From: Hydractinia symbiolongicarpus
Taxonomy: Eukaryota > Cnidaria > Hydrozoa > Anthoathecata > Hydractiniidae
Direction: 5' to 3'
DNA length: 64,000 nucleotides
Assembly (NCBI RefSeq): GCF_029227915.1
Contig: NC_079877.1
Coordinates: 15,300,851-15,364,850 of the forward strand
The position numbers and the translations under genes were made by a program. Below are positions 22,168 through 31,760 of this stretch, in pieces (position 1 is the first letter of the stretch; each line of letters begins with the position of its first letter). The notes below the pieces were generated by a model that saw nothing but the letters and a program-made list of their open reading frames with translations, was not told where the DNA came from and searched no databases.

Positions 22168-22540
22168 AATGTTTGATGTCGTAAGAGATCCGCATACAGC
22201 AATCTTCACAGGCCCAACTTCTTGCGAAAAACGCAACGTGTTTTGGATTTGCTTGAGCATGAGTATACGGGACACTATCACAATATAGTGATACTTTCCC
22301 CTAGCCTACGGTGGAATACCACTTACCTCGAAAGGGCCTCATTATGGAGGGATAGCTATGTGTTCCTAATAGACCCCGAGGACCAACTGTTTGAATGGAT
22401 AGCGATATTTTCGTCGTTACTAGCAGGAGAGGATACGTTGTTTGTGATTGACGACGCCATAGCCGATAAAAGCCTTGATAAGCGTCCCTGCTTGAATTGG
22501 CTATTTCAGGTAGACACAGGAACCATAGTTTATGGCTACT
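22152..22540 (+). pseudogene. Element 1 packaging ATPase (FtsK/A32-type), frameshifted and truncated
   Basis: The start region is NKMFDVVRDPHTAIFTGPTS with the altered P-loop GPTSCEKR, where G-K-T/S is expected. After a frame change come HNIVILSPSLRWN, a Walker B strand DTLFVIDDAI and, after another change, the SGRHRNHSLWLLTQS motif typical of A32-like packaging ATPases (22490-22535). These enzymes pump the genome into the capsid. The sequence then runs straight into an integrase gene in the opposite orientation, so the C-terminus is lost. Two frameshifts and the damaged P-loop make it non-functional. Confidence 0.75.
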
Positions 22541-23045
22541 CACGCAGTCGTTGTTTAGACTTTTCACGAGGTGCTTGACCCAAATCGTACTAGGCTCCCC
22601 AGAAACCAATTCCTGCGCATCCTGAGGCTTGAATAGTCTTTCGGCAAGTACCTTGTTGTAAGACTCTACAAAAGCCGTAAATGTATGATGATATTTTGTA
22701 GTGGCCATCTTAATTTCAACACCTTTGCCTTCTAGTAGCTTCGTTACATCAGATTTGATTTCAGAACCATTGTCACACTAAAAAATCTTGGGACATCGTA
22801 AAGGTCCCGCTTTGTAAATATCTTTGAGCATGTCGGCAACTTCACTGGCTTTCTTCGTTCTTAGGGGTCTTGCTAGTTTTTTATCTCGAGGCCACGTCAA
22901 TGCCCGTCAGAATGTACTTATACGTATTGCCATACAACCGATCATGTGGCATGTACAACAGATCACACTGGTGCATCTCATTCGGTCTTGTATCCACAGA
23001 TGTTCCAGCATATAGTAGATATTTCTTAGCTTTTGAACCACCTCC
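22541..23045 (-). pseudogene. Element 1 integrase (retroviral-type DDE), internal fragment
   Basis: On the minus strand: RPNEMHQCDLLYMPHDRLYG and GIDVAS (first Asp), CDNGSEIKSDV (second Asp, just after a stop), and YHHTFTAFVESYNKVLAERL (catalytic Glu), ending with STIWVKHLVKSL. The N-terminal zinc region and the C-terminal chromodomain-like part are missing. The fragment sits exactly between the truncated ATPase and the truncated capsid gene. The complete relative is 44353-45370 in element 2. In life it would join the linear element to host DNA and make the short target duplication. Confidence 0.8.
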
Positions 23046-23915
23046 TCAGTAACGATATGTGGTGATTTTTCTGAAATATTTATTATATGTCACGGCGGTG
23101 TCGATTTGAAGGTTGTATGAGGTATCTGCTTTTTTCATGGTGACAACCTTACTCCTTTTGTATGGCAGGGCCAATCTTGCATACCTTGAAATCATAGCGC
23201 TCGCGAGGCCTTCATGGGTGATCTTGTCATATTCAAGCTTGATGTTGCTAATCTTATAGGCTGCATCAGCTGTCTTGGCTCCTGTGCTTCCCGAGGCTGC
23301 TGTCCCGGCATCCTTGATCACGTAACCGTAAGACGCGATATTTATTACAAATTGGAGGCGGTCATATAAACCCGCCGTATAAAAGCGTAAATCTCTCGTC
23401 AACTCAAACATTTTGGCCAAGGGTATGCATATGGTGTTACCATACGCCGCCACGATTGCCTTTTCCTCGTCAGTCCCTTGATCACTAGCTTTGACCTGTA
23501 AGGCTCTGATCGTTTTGTCATTTGGGTTGATGACGTCCAGGATTAGGTTGTTGTCCCTGTCAAATTTTTGTGGCCACAAGTCCTGGCACACCGCCAGGGT
23601 ATTGTAGTCGCTAATATTCTGTACCTCATTGCCGTTCAAAGTAATACGTAGGTTTCGTACCAGACTTTTGCCTATATTTGACACGATCGTACGCTTTGTA
23701 TTAGTAGCCGTTATTTCCAAATCAAATAGGAGTTTGACGGACCCCGGAAAGAGGATATCATTCTGCGACATGTTTGGGAGATCCACATACAGATCTTCAT
23801 TCTGGTTTATCGTGCTTGGTATTTGGCTTATCTGAACCCTTTGTTTTCGGCTCTTGATACCAAAGAGTTGCTTCGTCTCTGCATAGGGGTCTAGAGGCGT
23901 TCCGAATGTACTCAT
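23046..23915 (-). CDS. Element 1 major capsid protein (double jelly-roll type), C-terminally truncated
   Basis: An open frame of 289 residues, ATG at 23915. It begins MSTFGTPLDPYAETKQLFG and contains FPGSVKLLFDLEITATN, SLVRNLRITLNGNEVQNISD and LYDRLQFVINIASYGYV, a run of alternating beta strands as expected of the first jelly roll of Polinton/adintovirus capsid proteins. Family members are normally well over 400 residues. Here the frame stops at the junction with the integrase fragment, so the second jelly roll is largely absent. It is read divergently from the next gene with only 31 bp between starts. Identification rests on context and strand pattern. Confidence 0.65.
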   Translation of the reverse strand: MSTFGTPLDPYAETKQLFGIKSRKQRVQISQIPSTINQNEDLYVDLPNMSQNDILFPGSVKLLFDLEITATNTKRTIVSNIGKSLVRNLRITLNGNEVQNISDYNTLAVCQDLWPQKFDRDNNLILDVINPNDKTIRALQVKASDQGTDEEKAIVAAYGNTICIPLAKMFELTRDLRFYTAGLYDRLQFVINIASYGYVIKDAGTAASGSTGAKTADAAYKISNIKLEYDKITHEGLASAMISRYARLALPYKRSKVVTMKKADTSYNLQIDTAVTYNKYFRKITTYRY

Positions 23916-23946
23916 GTTTACTATATAGCGAAATCTTATAATAAAG
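23916..23946. promoter_or_regulatory. Short divergent promoter region between capsid and coiled-coil genes
   Basis: Only 31 bp separate two divergent ATGs. On the plus strand ttataataaag abuts the ATG at 23947; on the minus strand gctatatagtaaac abuts the ATG at 23915. Both resemble the AT-rich word found before genes A, B and C, so these few bases probably hold both promoters. Confidence 0.4.
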
Positions 23947-25242
23947 ATGCCAACTAATCTGGTGTTTGTGCCTGATATTGATGTTGATCATGATGAGGAG
24001 GATGATGGCCATCCAGATAAACCTGATGATACTACGTCAAAACTCCCTGGAACACCAAAACTTCCCGGCTTTCAATAGAACAGCAGCAGGGGCAGAAGCA
24101 AAAGCTACTAAGATCAAAGATCGACGGCTCTAACGATCGTCTTACGGAGTAGTTGGGGTTACAGCCTAATGCGAAATATTATGAGGCCAACAAGGAGCAT
24201 AAAGGGAATCAACTTATTGTTAAGGAGATAGTTTAAGGATAAAAAATCTTCAATGAAATAGTGGTTACGAATCAAGATGGTGCCTTAAAAACCCTTGGCC
24301 AGATACAAACGTTGCTAGGTAGTAATCGCCTGCGAGCCCTGGGTTTTGTCGACTATGTTACATCCAACACCCAATTCAGGGTCCAGTGCCTATTGAAAAG
24401 GTATAATAAAATAGAGAGGGAGGTCGAGGCTGAAAATATTGAGATGGAATTGTTAGAGGAGATCGATGAATTTGTAGATGCCACGGAGAGCCTTATCCAA
24501 GACACTTCCTTTGCCGGCCTTGATGAAGGTGGCGTCACCGAACGTGAAAGAAGGTGACTTGACCTCGAACTTCAGACATTAAGGGGTAACTTGAAAAACT
24601 TGAAAAACAAGATGATTCTATATAACAGCGAGATTAACAAGGCAGAGGGCAAGGTAAAAGAACTTGAGAAGCAGAAGGCTGGGGCAGACGAAGAACAGCA
24701 AGCTAATCTTGAAAGGGAAATAGAAAAGATGAAGAAGGAGATTAAGGATATGAACGATGAAAATATCATAAGGAAAACACATGGCATACTATCCACTGAC
24801 ATATACTCCCAGCAGAGATACATCAAAGACACTCTTTTGAAAATTGCCAAATATAAAATAACTCTGCTGGAGAAGCTAAAGATACTCTTCAAAGAGCAGG
24901 GTATAACTATAGCGAGTATCGTGTCTGCCATTGGTCTATTGACAAACACCATTGTACTCTCCGTTACGGAAGGAAGAACTGGCGGGGGGGGGGGGGAGGT
25001 GCTGCAGGAGGAAGTACCACAGCAGATGCAGGAAGAGGCCTTGGAGAGAAGCAGCTGGAAAAATTAAGTAAATTTTGAAAGTTTTTAACAGGTAAGGCGG
25101 GTGTTGCATTACCTGGGATTATTGGCATGGTTGTATCCTTCGTTCTGAGGGTAGCGGCAACAGTCGTGGAATACGCCGCAAAACATCTGTACATGGCCAT
25201 TGCGGCAGCCTCAGGTTTTGTTGTGCTCTATGTGAGAAAATA
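23947..25242 (+). pseudogene. Element 1 coiled-coil protein with C-terminal hydrophobic segments
   Basis: Starts ATG 23947, with an acidic beginning (DIDVDHDEEDDGHPDKPDD). After several stops comes a long helical region: TLGQIQTLLGSNRLRALGFV (24285-24345), then charged heptad-rich sequence with ELEKQKAGADEEQQANLERE and KKEIKDMNDENIIRKTHGIL (24591-25000). A hydrophobic stretch (TIASIVSAIGLLTNTIVL), a poly-Gly tract encoded by a G-run at ~24981-24996, and a last hydrophobic segment (GVALPGIIGMVVSFVLRVAA, near 25100) follow. Coiled coil plus membrane-active segments suggest a structural or scaffold protein of the particle. Not a named family to me. Confidence 0.55.
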
Positions 25243-25281
25243 AGCCTATTTACACCAGATGTAAGCGTTTATTAGGCCTAC

Positions 25282-26480
25282 TCATGTTATAATCATGGTA
25301 GTCTTGGTGTCCTTGTGTTCATTTTGTGGGGGTTGTTTGAGTATTGTATGTGGTATGGTAGTATGTTTTTGAGGTGTAGATGGTATAGCCTGTATGGTAT
25401 GATCAGGAGTATGTACAGGAGGTATAGGAGGTGTGGTGTGCTTTGGAGGTATAGGAGGTGTGGCTTGCCCTGGAGTATATACAAGTGTTTTAGCAGTATC
25501 CTTGAGGGGTGCGGCAGACGCATGTTTCACAATAGGTTTGTTCTTTAAATCAACCCGAATAACAATAATTGGGCTGGTGGGCGCTATTAAAATGTTGTTG
25601 TTATACCCTTTAATTTTTCCTATGCATAACTTCATATCGGATGGTAGCATGTATGCGCCGTGCATAACGGCAAAATTCACAGGTGTCCTGGAATATTGCA
25701 ACACCTTCTGAATTCGGTTATATTATGCCCTACGTTCTCCTGAAGTTGGATCATGGCCTCAAATTTTTGCGATAGAATCTGCCTTGTCGTGTAGTTGTCG
25801 GCACCAGAGCCGACCAGGGATGCCTTAGCCCCCGCTTAAGATCCTAACAATAAGACCGCGTAAGCCCTAATACTCTCGCTTTGCTTGGTTAGACCTTCAG
25901 ATGTCAAGCCCTGACTTGTAGGTGTAATAAACTTAGCCCAATCGCGTCAACTTGGGGCCACCATCTGCCATTCGTTAATGATGACATGACGGCTTTAAAC
26001 TTGTACAAAGCATTGGAATCTGCGCCGTATTCCCTACATACCTGCGCATATTTGGAGGTTGACTACGTATTTTTGTACTGTAAGAAGCCATCATCATATG
26101 GCATTGGTAACTTCATTCTTGCAAGAATACAACGCATGTGATAATGTACGTGGAATTTAAAGATCGCGTTTATAAGGGGTACGGAGCCTGTCATATGTTT
26201 GACACATATGCCTAACGTAGTAGTTGGACAGTGTGTGTCAAAGTTACCTTGATATTCCAATAGTTAGGCGCTTGCCCTTCCTAACTCTGTTGAACGGGGA
26301 CATCAAGATAGGTTGTTGGCACATTGATGGCATACTTGGTAAACTCCGGAAATACCACCGAAATATGGGAGTCTATACTCACATAAAGATCTTGGTGCTC
26401 CAGATTTGTAATATCAATCGGCCATTCTCACCTGTTATTTTTGTACCTTGCCTTAAGATTGTACGAATGTAAATTTATCC
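25282..26480 (-). pseudogene. Element 1 putative structural gene with proline-rich C-terminus
   Basis: Minus-strand pieces that read as one damaged gene: ITNLEHQDLYVSIDSHISVV and KYAINVPTTYLDVPVQ (26290-26430), then MTGSVPLINAIFKFHVHYHM and KLPMPYDDGFLQYKN (26063-26260), SKYAQVCREYGADSNALYKF, and finally GAYMLPSDMKLCIGKIKGYN with PIIVIRVDLKNKPIVKHAS. The end is a Pro/Thr/His-rich tail with repeats of TPPIPPxHT (25282-25560). Beta-rich character and position suggest a minor capsid (penton-like) or fibre-like protein, but I do not recognise it. At least two stops and one frameshift are visible. Confidence 0.45.
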
Positions 26481-26498
26481 CTTTCTTAGAAGGAAGGG

Positions 26499-27142
26499 AT
26501 GAAACAACTGCACATCACCGCTATTAAAAAGCCTACTATAATTCAGGACTACCTGGAACAGGACACTCGTATAACTCTGACATCCATCAGTATTCGACCT
26601 GGATGGTTGAATTTGTACAGCAACAACGACTTCACTATTCACAAGGTAAGGCCTGACCAGAAGGTGATTCGGATTGAGATTATGAGTGGTTTATACAGGA
26701 TAGAGTATATCCCGACTTTTGTCAATAGCCGGGCGGAGGATAAAATCAAACTGTTTGTACTCAAAATGGCTACTGCAGCCTCCGTGTCAGGGATGGCTAT
26801 ATGGTCGTGATTCATAGACCATTGCAAGAGCTTTTGGACCTACCATATAAAAGTAAACGAGCGGTGGCTACGATGCATATTACATAACCGACATTTACCA
26901 TAGGCTGAGACTCGTCTGCACAAAGTTGGATGAGGACAACTGCCTTCTTGATGGCAAAAAGTCTAAACTTTTGGCCTTATTTTCACCAAAGAGTTAAACT
27001 CTTGGGGAGATATGCTGATACCCCTGTTTACCTTCCACTGAAGGCTCCAACTGATTGTCTAGAATGCATGCTAACAGGCGTCTATCACCACGAGAAGAAT
27101 GTCACGTCCACCGTTCTAGCTATGTGCATTCTCATAGATTAA
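26499..27142 (+). pseudogene. Element 1 unrecognised gene, degenerate
   Basis: An open stretch of 103 residues (26499-26810: MKQLHITAIKKPTIIQDYLE ... NDFTIHKVRPDQKVIRIEIM), beta-rich, then pieces in other frames such as RLVCTKLDEDNCLLDGKKSK (~26905-26965) and TPVYLPLKAPTDC. The gene directly downstream begins as this one ends. Probably one broken gene for a particle protein; no family recognised. Confidence 0.4.
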
Positions 27143-27778
27143 ATGAATGACGTAACCAGACTGTATCCGAGTTTGTCGAGTGCAACAGTTGCTGGTCCTG
27201 ATGTGCAGGAGGGACAAGTCTTTAGGCTTAAAAAGATCAAAGAAATAGAGATATATCTACGAGATGAGTTAAAGGAGCGGAACAGGCTTGCGAAGAGATT
27301 TAGAATGCATAATACGTGGGTACGCTTCTATGAACATAGGCTGCATGGCATTGGCGTGATTACGTCGGGAATAGGGATTGTTGCCATGGCCTCGGGTTGG
27401 GGGGTCCCATTGATCTAAGCCGTGGGGGAACTCGCGAACGCAGCCGGAATAGGTCAGGCCGGTCTCTGGAACGCTTCAAAAAGACTCCATGTCAAATCAA
27501 AAAAGCATGAGAGTATCAGGCTACTCACGGAAAGCAAACTGAACTCTATCGTCATCCTGATCAACAAGGCAATGGAAAATGGTGCGATTAGTGACTATGA
27601 GTACAGCCTGTTTAGCCGCAAAAAGAAACGGCATATGTTGCCGAAGGAACATATGCAGCAACGATTTAATCGTATTGCAAATAGCATCAACGAACAAGAG
27701 CGAGCCCAGGTAATTGCCAATGTTCGGGAAGAAAGAAGGCTAGAAGTTTTAAAAAAAAGTTTAATTTGTGCAGTATAA
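27143..27778 (+). pseudogene. Element 1 small protein with Gly-rich hydrophobic centre, one in-frame stop
   Basis: ATG at 27143. The frame gives about 211 residues if the TAA at 27416-27418 is ignored; the same frame stays open for a further 118 codons. It starts MNDVTRLYPSLSSATVAGPD and contains a basic helical region, then a Gly/Ile/Val-rich centre (GIGVITSGIGIVAMASGWGV) and a long charged helical end (KKHESIRLLTESKLNSIVIL, ENGAISDYEYSLF). The centre resembles an amphipathic or membrane-active segment. Function unknown. A single substitution to TAA is the only damage seen. Confidence 0.55.
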
Positions 27779-27861
27779 GCAGAGTATAAGTATTAATTTG
27801 ATATACTTTACAGGTCTTGCATGGACCTATAAAATATATGGTTTTTAATCCTCACTCAGCA

Positions 27862-28480
27862 ACAATTCTTTTTTGAAGTCTTTTTATCGGCATTCTGTGA
27901 TGTGTACCTGGATGTAGTAGTTTTTAACTTGTACACAGACCGATTAAATAGCTAGGCACTGGTTTGGCAGGGCTCATCGTATGGCACTGGCATACCATAG
28001 AATTTCGTTGTGATCGCGCCCTTGTAGTATTTAAGTTTGGCGTTCACATAACTGTCCTGTTTTACGGGCTCTGTCATCAATGGCGCAGATATAAGCCCCT
28101 TAATCTTGCACAAGATTTGGCGATATTTCAAAATCCAATCGGGTTAATCGTCAAAATCAAGACTTATTGCTGGTACTGCATTGGCATTCTACCGGGTCCC
28201 TACATGCTGAGACCAGACTTTAGGTGTTTTTACCCTCAGAGCTACCACACGGTCCCGTGTATGGTACCCTATAATGCACCGTTGATGCTTACCCCCGTTA
28301 GCAGCAATGGGATCTGAAACCGTAAGATAGTCCACATTGATATCGTCGATGTCTGTAAAAGTAGCACCAAATGAGTAGAATAACTTAGGCCTGACAAGCT
28401 CATTTCAAATTGTAGCATCTTCTAAAATTGTAATTAAACGACTTTAGAGAATTGCATGTCATTGTACATACGCAACCACC
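27862..28480 (-). pseudogene. Element 1 unrecognised minus-strand gene remnant
   Basis: A well-preserved minus-strand stretch at about 27961-28110 reads CKIKGLISAPLMTEPVKQDS, YVNAKLKYYKGAITTKFYGM and PVPYDEPCQT, followed by a basic tail (SVYKLKTTTSRYTSQNADKK) to a stop near 27862. Further upstream the frames are broken. The composition resembles a structural protein and it lies beside other particle-gene candidates. Function and family unknown. Confidence 0.4.
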
Positions 28481-28593
28481 TCCATTATATGTGATATATT
28501 CGTGGTAGCAGTACCAGCACAACATTTTACCATTTACCACCAGCCTACGTTTGCAGGCACATCTACCCTTTCAGAGTTCTTACATTGTTTCAT

Positions 28594-28809
28594 TTATTCA
28601 TCACAGTTACAAGGACGATCATCTTCTAGGTCATCAAGACGTTCCCTCAAAAGCCTCGAATTTCTTATCCATTCATTTACCCTCTCCTTCAATTCTTGTA
28701 ATACCAGGGCCAACTCTATTAGCGGCAGGGAGATACCAATACTGATCATAAAAGTCATGGCTACTGCACTTCCAAATATATTAAATTTTCCCTGGCAGCT
28801 GATGCACAT
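28594..28809 (-). CDS. Element 1 small membrane/coiled-coil protein
   Basis: 71 residues: a hydrophobic segment (AVAMTFMISIGISLPLIELA) followed by a charged helix (ELKERVNEWIRNSRLLRERL) and an acidic, cysteine-containing end (DDLEDDRPCNCDE). It lies downstream of the repeat-protein gene on the same strand. A membrane-anchored coiled-coil protein is plausible. No family recognised, and it could be a chance frame. Confidence 0.35.
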   Translation of the reverse strand: MCISCQGKFNIFGSAVAMTFMISIGISLPLIELALVLQELKERVNEWIRNSRLLRERLDDLEDDRPCNCDE

Positions 28810-28855
28810 TTATTATAGTATCTTACAACCATGTTTTAGGATGACTTATGTATTT

Positions 28856-29348
28856 CACGTGTTGTCGCGCATGTCTTGCGTTTTGAACCGGTCCGGTATA
28901 TACCTGGATAGCCATGAATACTTTTTAAAGGCTTTGTTGCACATGTTTTGCCTCTTGAACCTGTCGGGCACGTATTCTAATACATTGGGATTCCTTTCAA
29001 CAGCCTTGTTGCACATGTTTTACATCTTGAACCTGTCCGGAACATCCTCGAGCGCGCGTGGATACCTTTCAACAGCCTCATTGTACATGTCTTGCGTCCT
29101 GACCCTGTCCCGCACGCGCCCGAGCACCTCGAGATTCTTTTCAACAGGTTCATTGCACATGCCTCGCCTCGTCGACCGTTTTGGGACAAACTTGAATAGG
29201 TAAGTATTCCTTTCAACGGACTTGTTGCACATTTCCTGTGTCTTGAACCTATCCGGGACATATTTGAGTAGATGCAGCTCCTCCCAACGGCTTTGTTGCA
29301 CATGTCTTGCGTCTTGGCATGGTCCAGAATACTGTGAAACCAACTCAT
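28856..29348 (-). pseudogene. Element 1 protein of ~26-residue MCNKAV repeats
   Basis: The gene starts just inside the right TIR (ATG at about 29348) and reads leftward. It is a string of about six repeats of ~78 bp, each with the pattern VPDRFKTQ-x-MCNKAVER-x-P. Clear units include YVPDRFKTQEMCNKSVERN, RVRDRVRTQDMYNEAVERYP, MCNKAVERNPNVLEYVPDR and YIPDRFKTQDMRDNT. There is one frameshift near 29275 (after MCNKAVG) and one in-frame TAA at 29020-29022 (FKM-stop); otherwise the frame runs to a TGA near 28856. Helical short repeats of this type (DUF4116-like, by resemblance) are seen in giant viruses and bacteria, often in multigene families. Role unknown; a protein-binding scaffold is likely. 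Confidence 0.65.
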
Positions 29349-29392
29349 CGTTATTATATTTCTACAAAGTCCGAAGATTACACAGTTATTTC

Positions 29393-29667
29393 CCTCTACT
29401 CCGTTTTGTATAATAGGGAGTTTCTCATTTTGATATGCGCGTAGAATATTATGGGAATTGTGCTAGAAAATTTTGAACTTCTATTCTGTATACTTTGATG
29501 ATGTCACTACTTTTTAGGGACTTACCCTTACTCATTGCTGTATGATAGGGAGTTTACCCCACTGGGCATGGCTAAGCATGGTATGGTACCGCATGGTGGT
29601 GGATTTGTTGTGACGTCAATGTTGTACGCGCACGCGACTGTGCCAGAAGGAACATTTGCCTATCTCT
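29393..29667 (-). repeat. Element 1 right terminal inverted repeat
   Basis: Inverted partner of 16986-17258, ending ...CCTATCTCT at 29667. It lies inside the first unit of the 3.69 kb tandem array, so two further copies exist at 33087-33361 and 36781-37055. Confidence 0.85.
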
Positions 29668-29672
29668 ATACT

Positions 29673-31540
29673 TTTTTTTACTTCTTGACTGGTGGTTTAT
29701 ATGATCATATATTATATGTCATATAAAATTTGATCATGTAAAAGTTTCTTAAGGGACAAATTCAAGAATTTTATAAGTGCGGCGCAATAAAGTTCGGATT
29801 TTATGCTGCGAAATCTGATCGAAGCTAAAGTGCACACCAAGGCTCGGAAAGACTAGAAAGTAACACAAACGATAATATGTTCGGTATATGACATAAATGC
29901 AATAAAATAACGTGTTGGACTAAAAACGTATACATATTTTTCAGTATAAATGTTTTTTCTACATTAATAATAAATTTATACCACGATGGTATGAACCTAA
30001 CGAACAATACGTAATCGTTGTATCACGTTTCATAATTGAGTTTGGCCATCCTCGTCCCCAGGGTTTGTTGCCTAGGCCTTGTTAGAACTTACTTGACGGC
30101 TAAACAAGACCCTGGTACAAGCTGCTTTTTATAACCAGTATATTGTTAACTATAAAAAATTAATAACTTTGTCTCTCTGTTACAGTTTATGCGGTTAGTG
30201 AAAGCAATTTGATCGAGTCCTTTACACATGGCGGGACGATGTCTTTTGGTTGTTTATGTTTTTCAACGCTAGACTTACGAAAGTTTTAATTCAAACCAAG
30301 CTATTACTTGTTCACTCTGAAACTATATATTCTTTATGGTGATTAAATCTTTTAAGAAGCATTATTTATCAAGTATCACAGAGGCAAGAAACTAATTCAT
30401 AATAAAGATCGTACACTAAAATAACTAAAAATATTTAACATACATAAAAACTAAATTTTCGTAACAGTGCGTAATAAAAATGAGCATACCCCCAACCCCT
30501 CAGGCATTATGTAATTATTGAGTAGTCCCTCTAGCTACATAATTTTTTTTGGTTCATATGTTTTCAGCTCTAAATCTTTTTTGTGGTGTTTTCAGACACG
30601 AATTTTGCTTCGAAACCTGACATTTTTCTACCTGACTGGTTTGGCTAAATTGTGCACAAGTGTGACGTTTCTGCTCGTTAGCTATACATGACAGACCAAC
30701 AAAATTTTAAACTTGATAAGCAGTCACATTTGTTTATAATTGGAAGACCCATTTAGCCGGTCTGATTAAAACAATACTTTTGGAAGAGCACTTGTTTTTA
30801 AGTAAAACAATATATATACATGTTAGCAAGATTAACTAGCCACTTATATGTCTTTTTTTATCCAGCTAAATTGCCCAAGTCATGTTTTTTACTAAGCTTT
30901 AAAAAGAACATTTCTGGCATAATAAATCTTTTTAAAAATATTTACTGTTTAACGCACCGTTTTTTAGTCAGTCTTTTTTAACATTCTCATAATCTTGCAA
31001 TGTTTTTGTAATAAAATTCGCCATCTTTATAATAAATTGATGCATATATTATGACGCGGGAATAAATTATCTGTGTCGGATGTAAGCAAATCGCATTACA
31101 GAACTCACCAACCTGTACCAGGGGAAATTTCGCCGCCTGCCTCGATGTCAAAAAGGCAAAAAACCCTGAAGACGGGGTTAGAGTTGGGCTTACAATTGTT
31201 TAGCGGTGGACTTTAAGCTTGCGCAATAAATTCTAAACATTTTGTGAAGAAGACTTAAAACAGGGGAATCCTGTAACAAACATTTGATTTGATGTCTTTG
31301 AGCAAGTTATATCGTTTTTTATCTGCTTATCTAATGAAGGTATAAAGTGTCAGAAGTGGAGTTTTAAAAAAATGTTTTAAAAGACAGGGAATAGACCTAT
31401 TTCCATATATGTTTGATTTCGCGAAATATACATACGAAAATGCAGAATAACATGAAAACAAGATTAGTTGTGAGCAAATTTCGGGATGCTGGTTGTTTAC
31501 ACTTTTTTGAACTGTGTGAGAATCAAATGACAAGGGGACA
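29673..31540. other. Flank of element 1 inside unit 1, no gene seen
   Basis: Host DNA to the right of the insertion. A near-palindrome (tatatgatcatatattatat ... atcatgtaaaa, 29697-29740) resembles the one at 15655-15710 in inverted orientation. The rest is AT-rich with no supported exon. Confidence 0.4.
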
Positions 31541-31544
31541 CTTA

Positions 31545-31760
31545 AATAGATATGGAAGCCTCATAGTAGGCTGGATAAAAGACAATTCTCATTTGTTTCT
31601 TGTGTTATTAATGAATGGAACAATCTACCGAAGAAAGCAATGTCTGCTACTTCAATAAAAAACTTTAAAAGCTGTTAGGGGGCTTTATACAATTCAAAGA
31701 AGACTGTCAGCCCCAGTTCTAAAACGACCACCGATGTTGGCCTACTAAAGACCATGCCGC
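31545..31760 (+). pseudogene. LINE ORF2 C-terminal tail (3 copies in the array)
   Basis: The plus strand reads RLDKRQFSFVSCVINEWNNL then PKKAMSATSIKNFKSC before a stop. This fits the conserved R-x-x-F-x-x-x-R/C-V-x-x-x-W-N-x-L-P ... F-K ending of many non-LTR retrotransposon ORF2 proteins. Only the tail and 3' end remain. The same segment recurs at about 35239-35454 and 38933-39149. Confidence 0.6.

Larger units (their letters stand above)
16986..29667. mobile_element. Element 1: Polinton/adintovirus-like element (degenerate)
   Basis: The ends are inverted repeats starting AGAGATAGG, with 5'-AG as in Polintons, and ATACT lies directly outside both ends (16981-16985 and 29668-29672). The interior has the diagnostic set: family B DNA polymerase, FtsK/A32-type packaging ATPase, DDE integrase and double-jelly-roll-type capsid protein, plus small unknown genes. 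This gene set defines Polinton/Maverick elements and adintoviruses. Most genes carry stops or frameshifts; capsid, integrase and ATPase are truncated. Size is about 12.7 kb, short for a Polinton, in keeping with internal deletions. Confidence 0.85.

Noticed and set aside
28502-29203. Long plus-strand frame across the end of element 1
   Set aside because: It is the antisense of the MCNKAV-repeat gene; its repeats only mirror the coding repeats of the minus strand.
29535-29726. Open frames inside the right TIR, repeated in units 2 and 3
   Set aside because: Repeated only because the DNA unit is repeated; no counterpart is kept in the left TIR and composition is non-coding.
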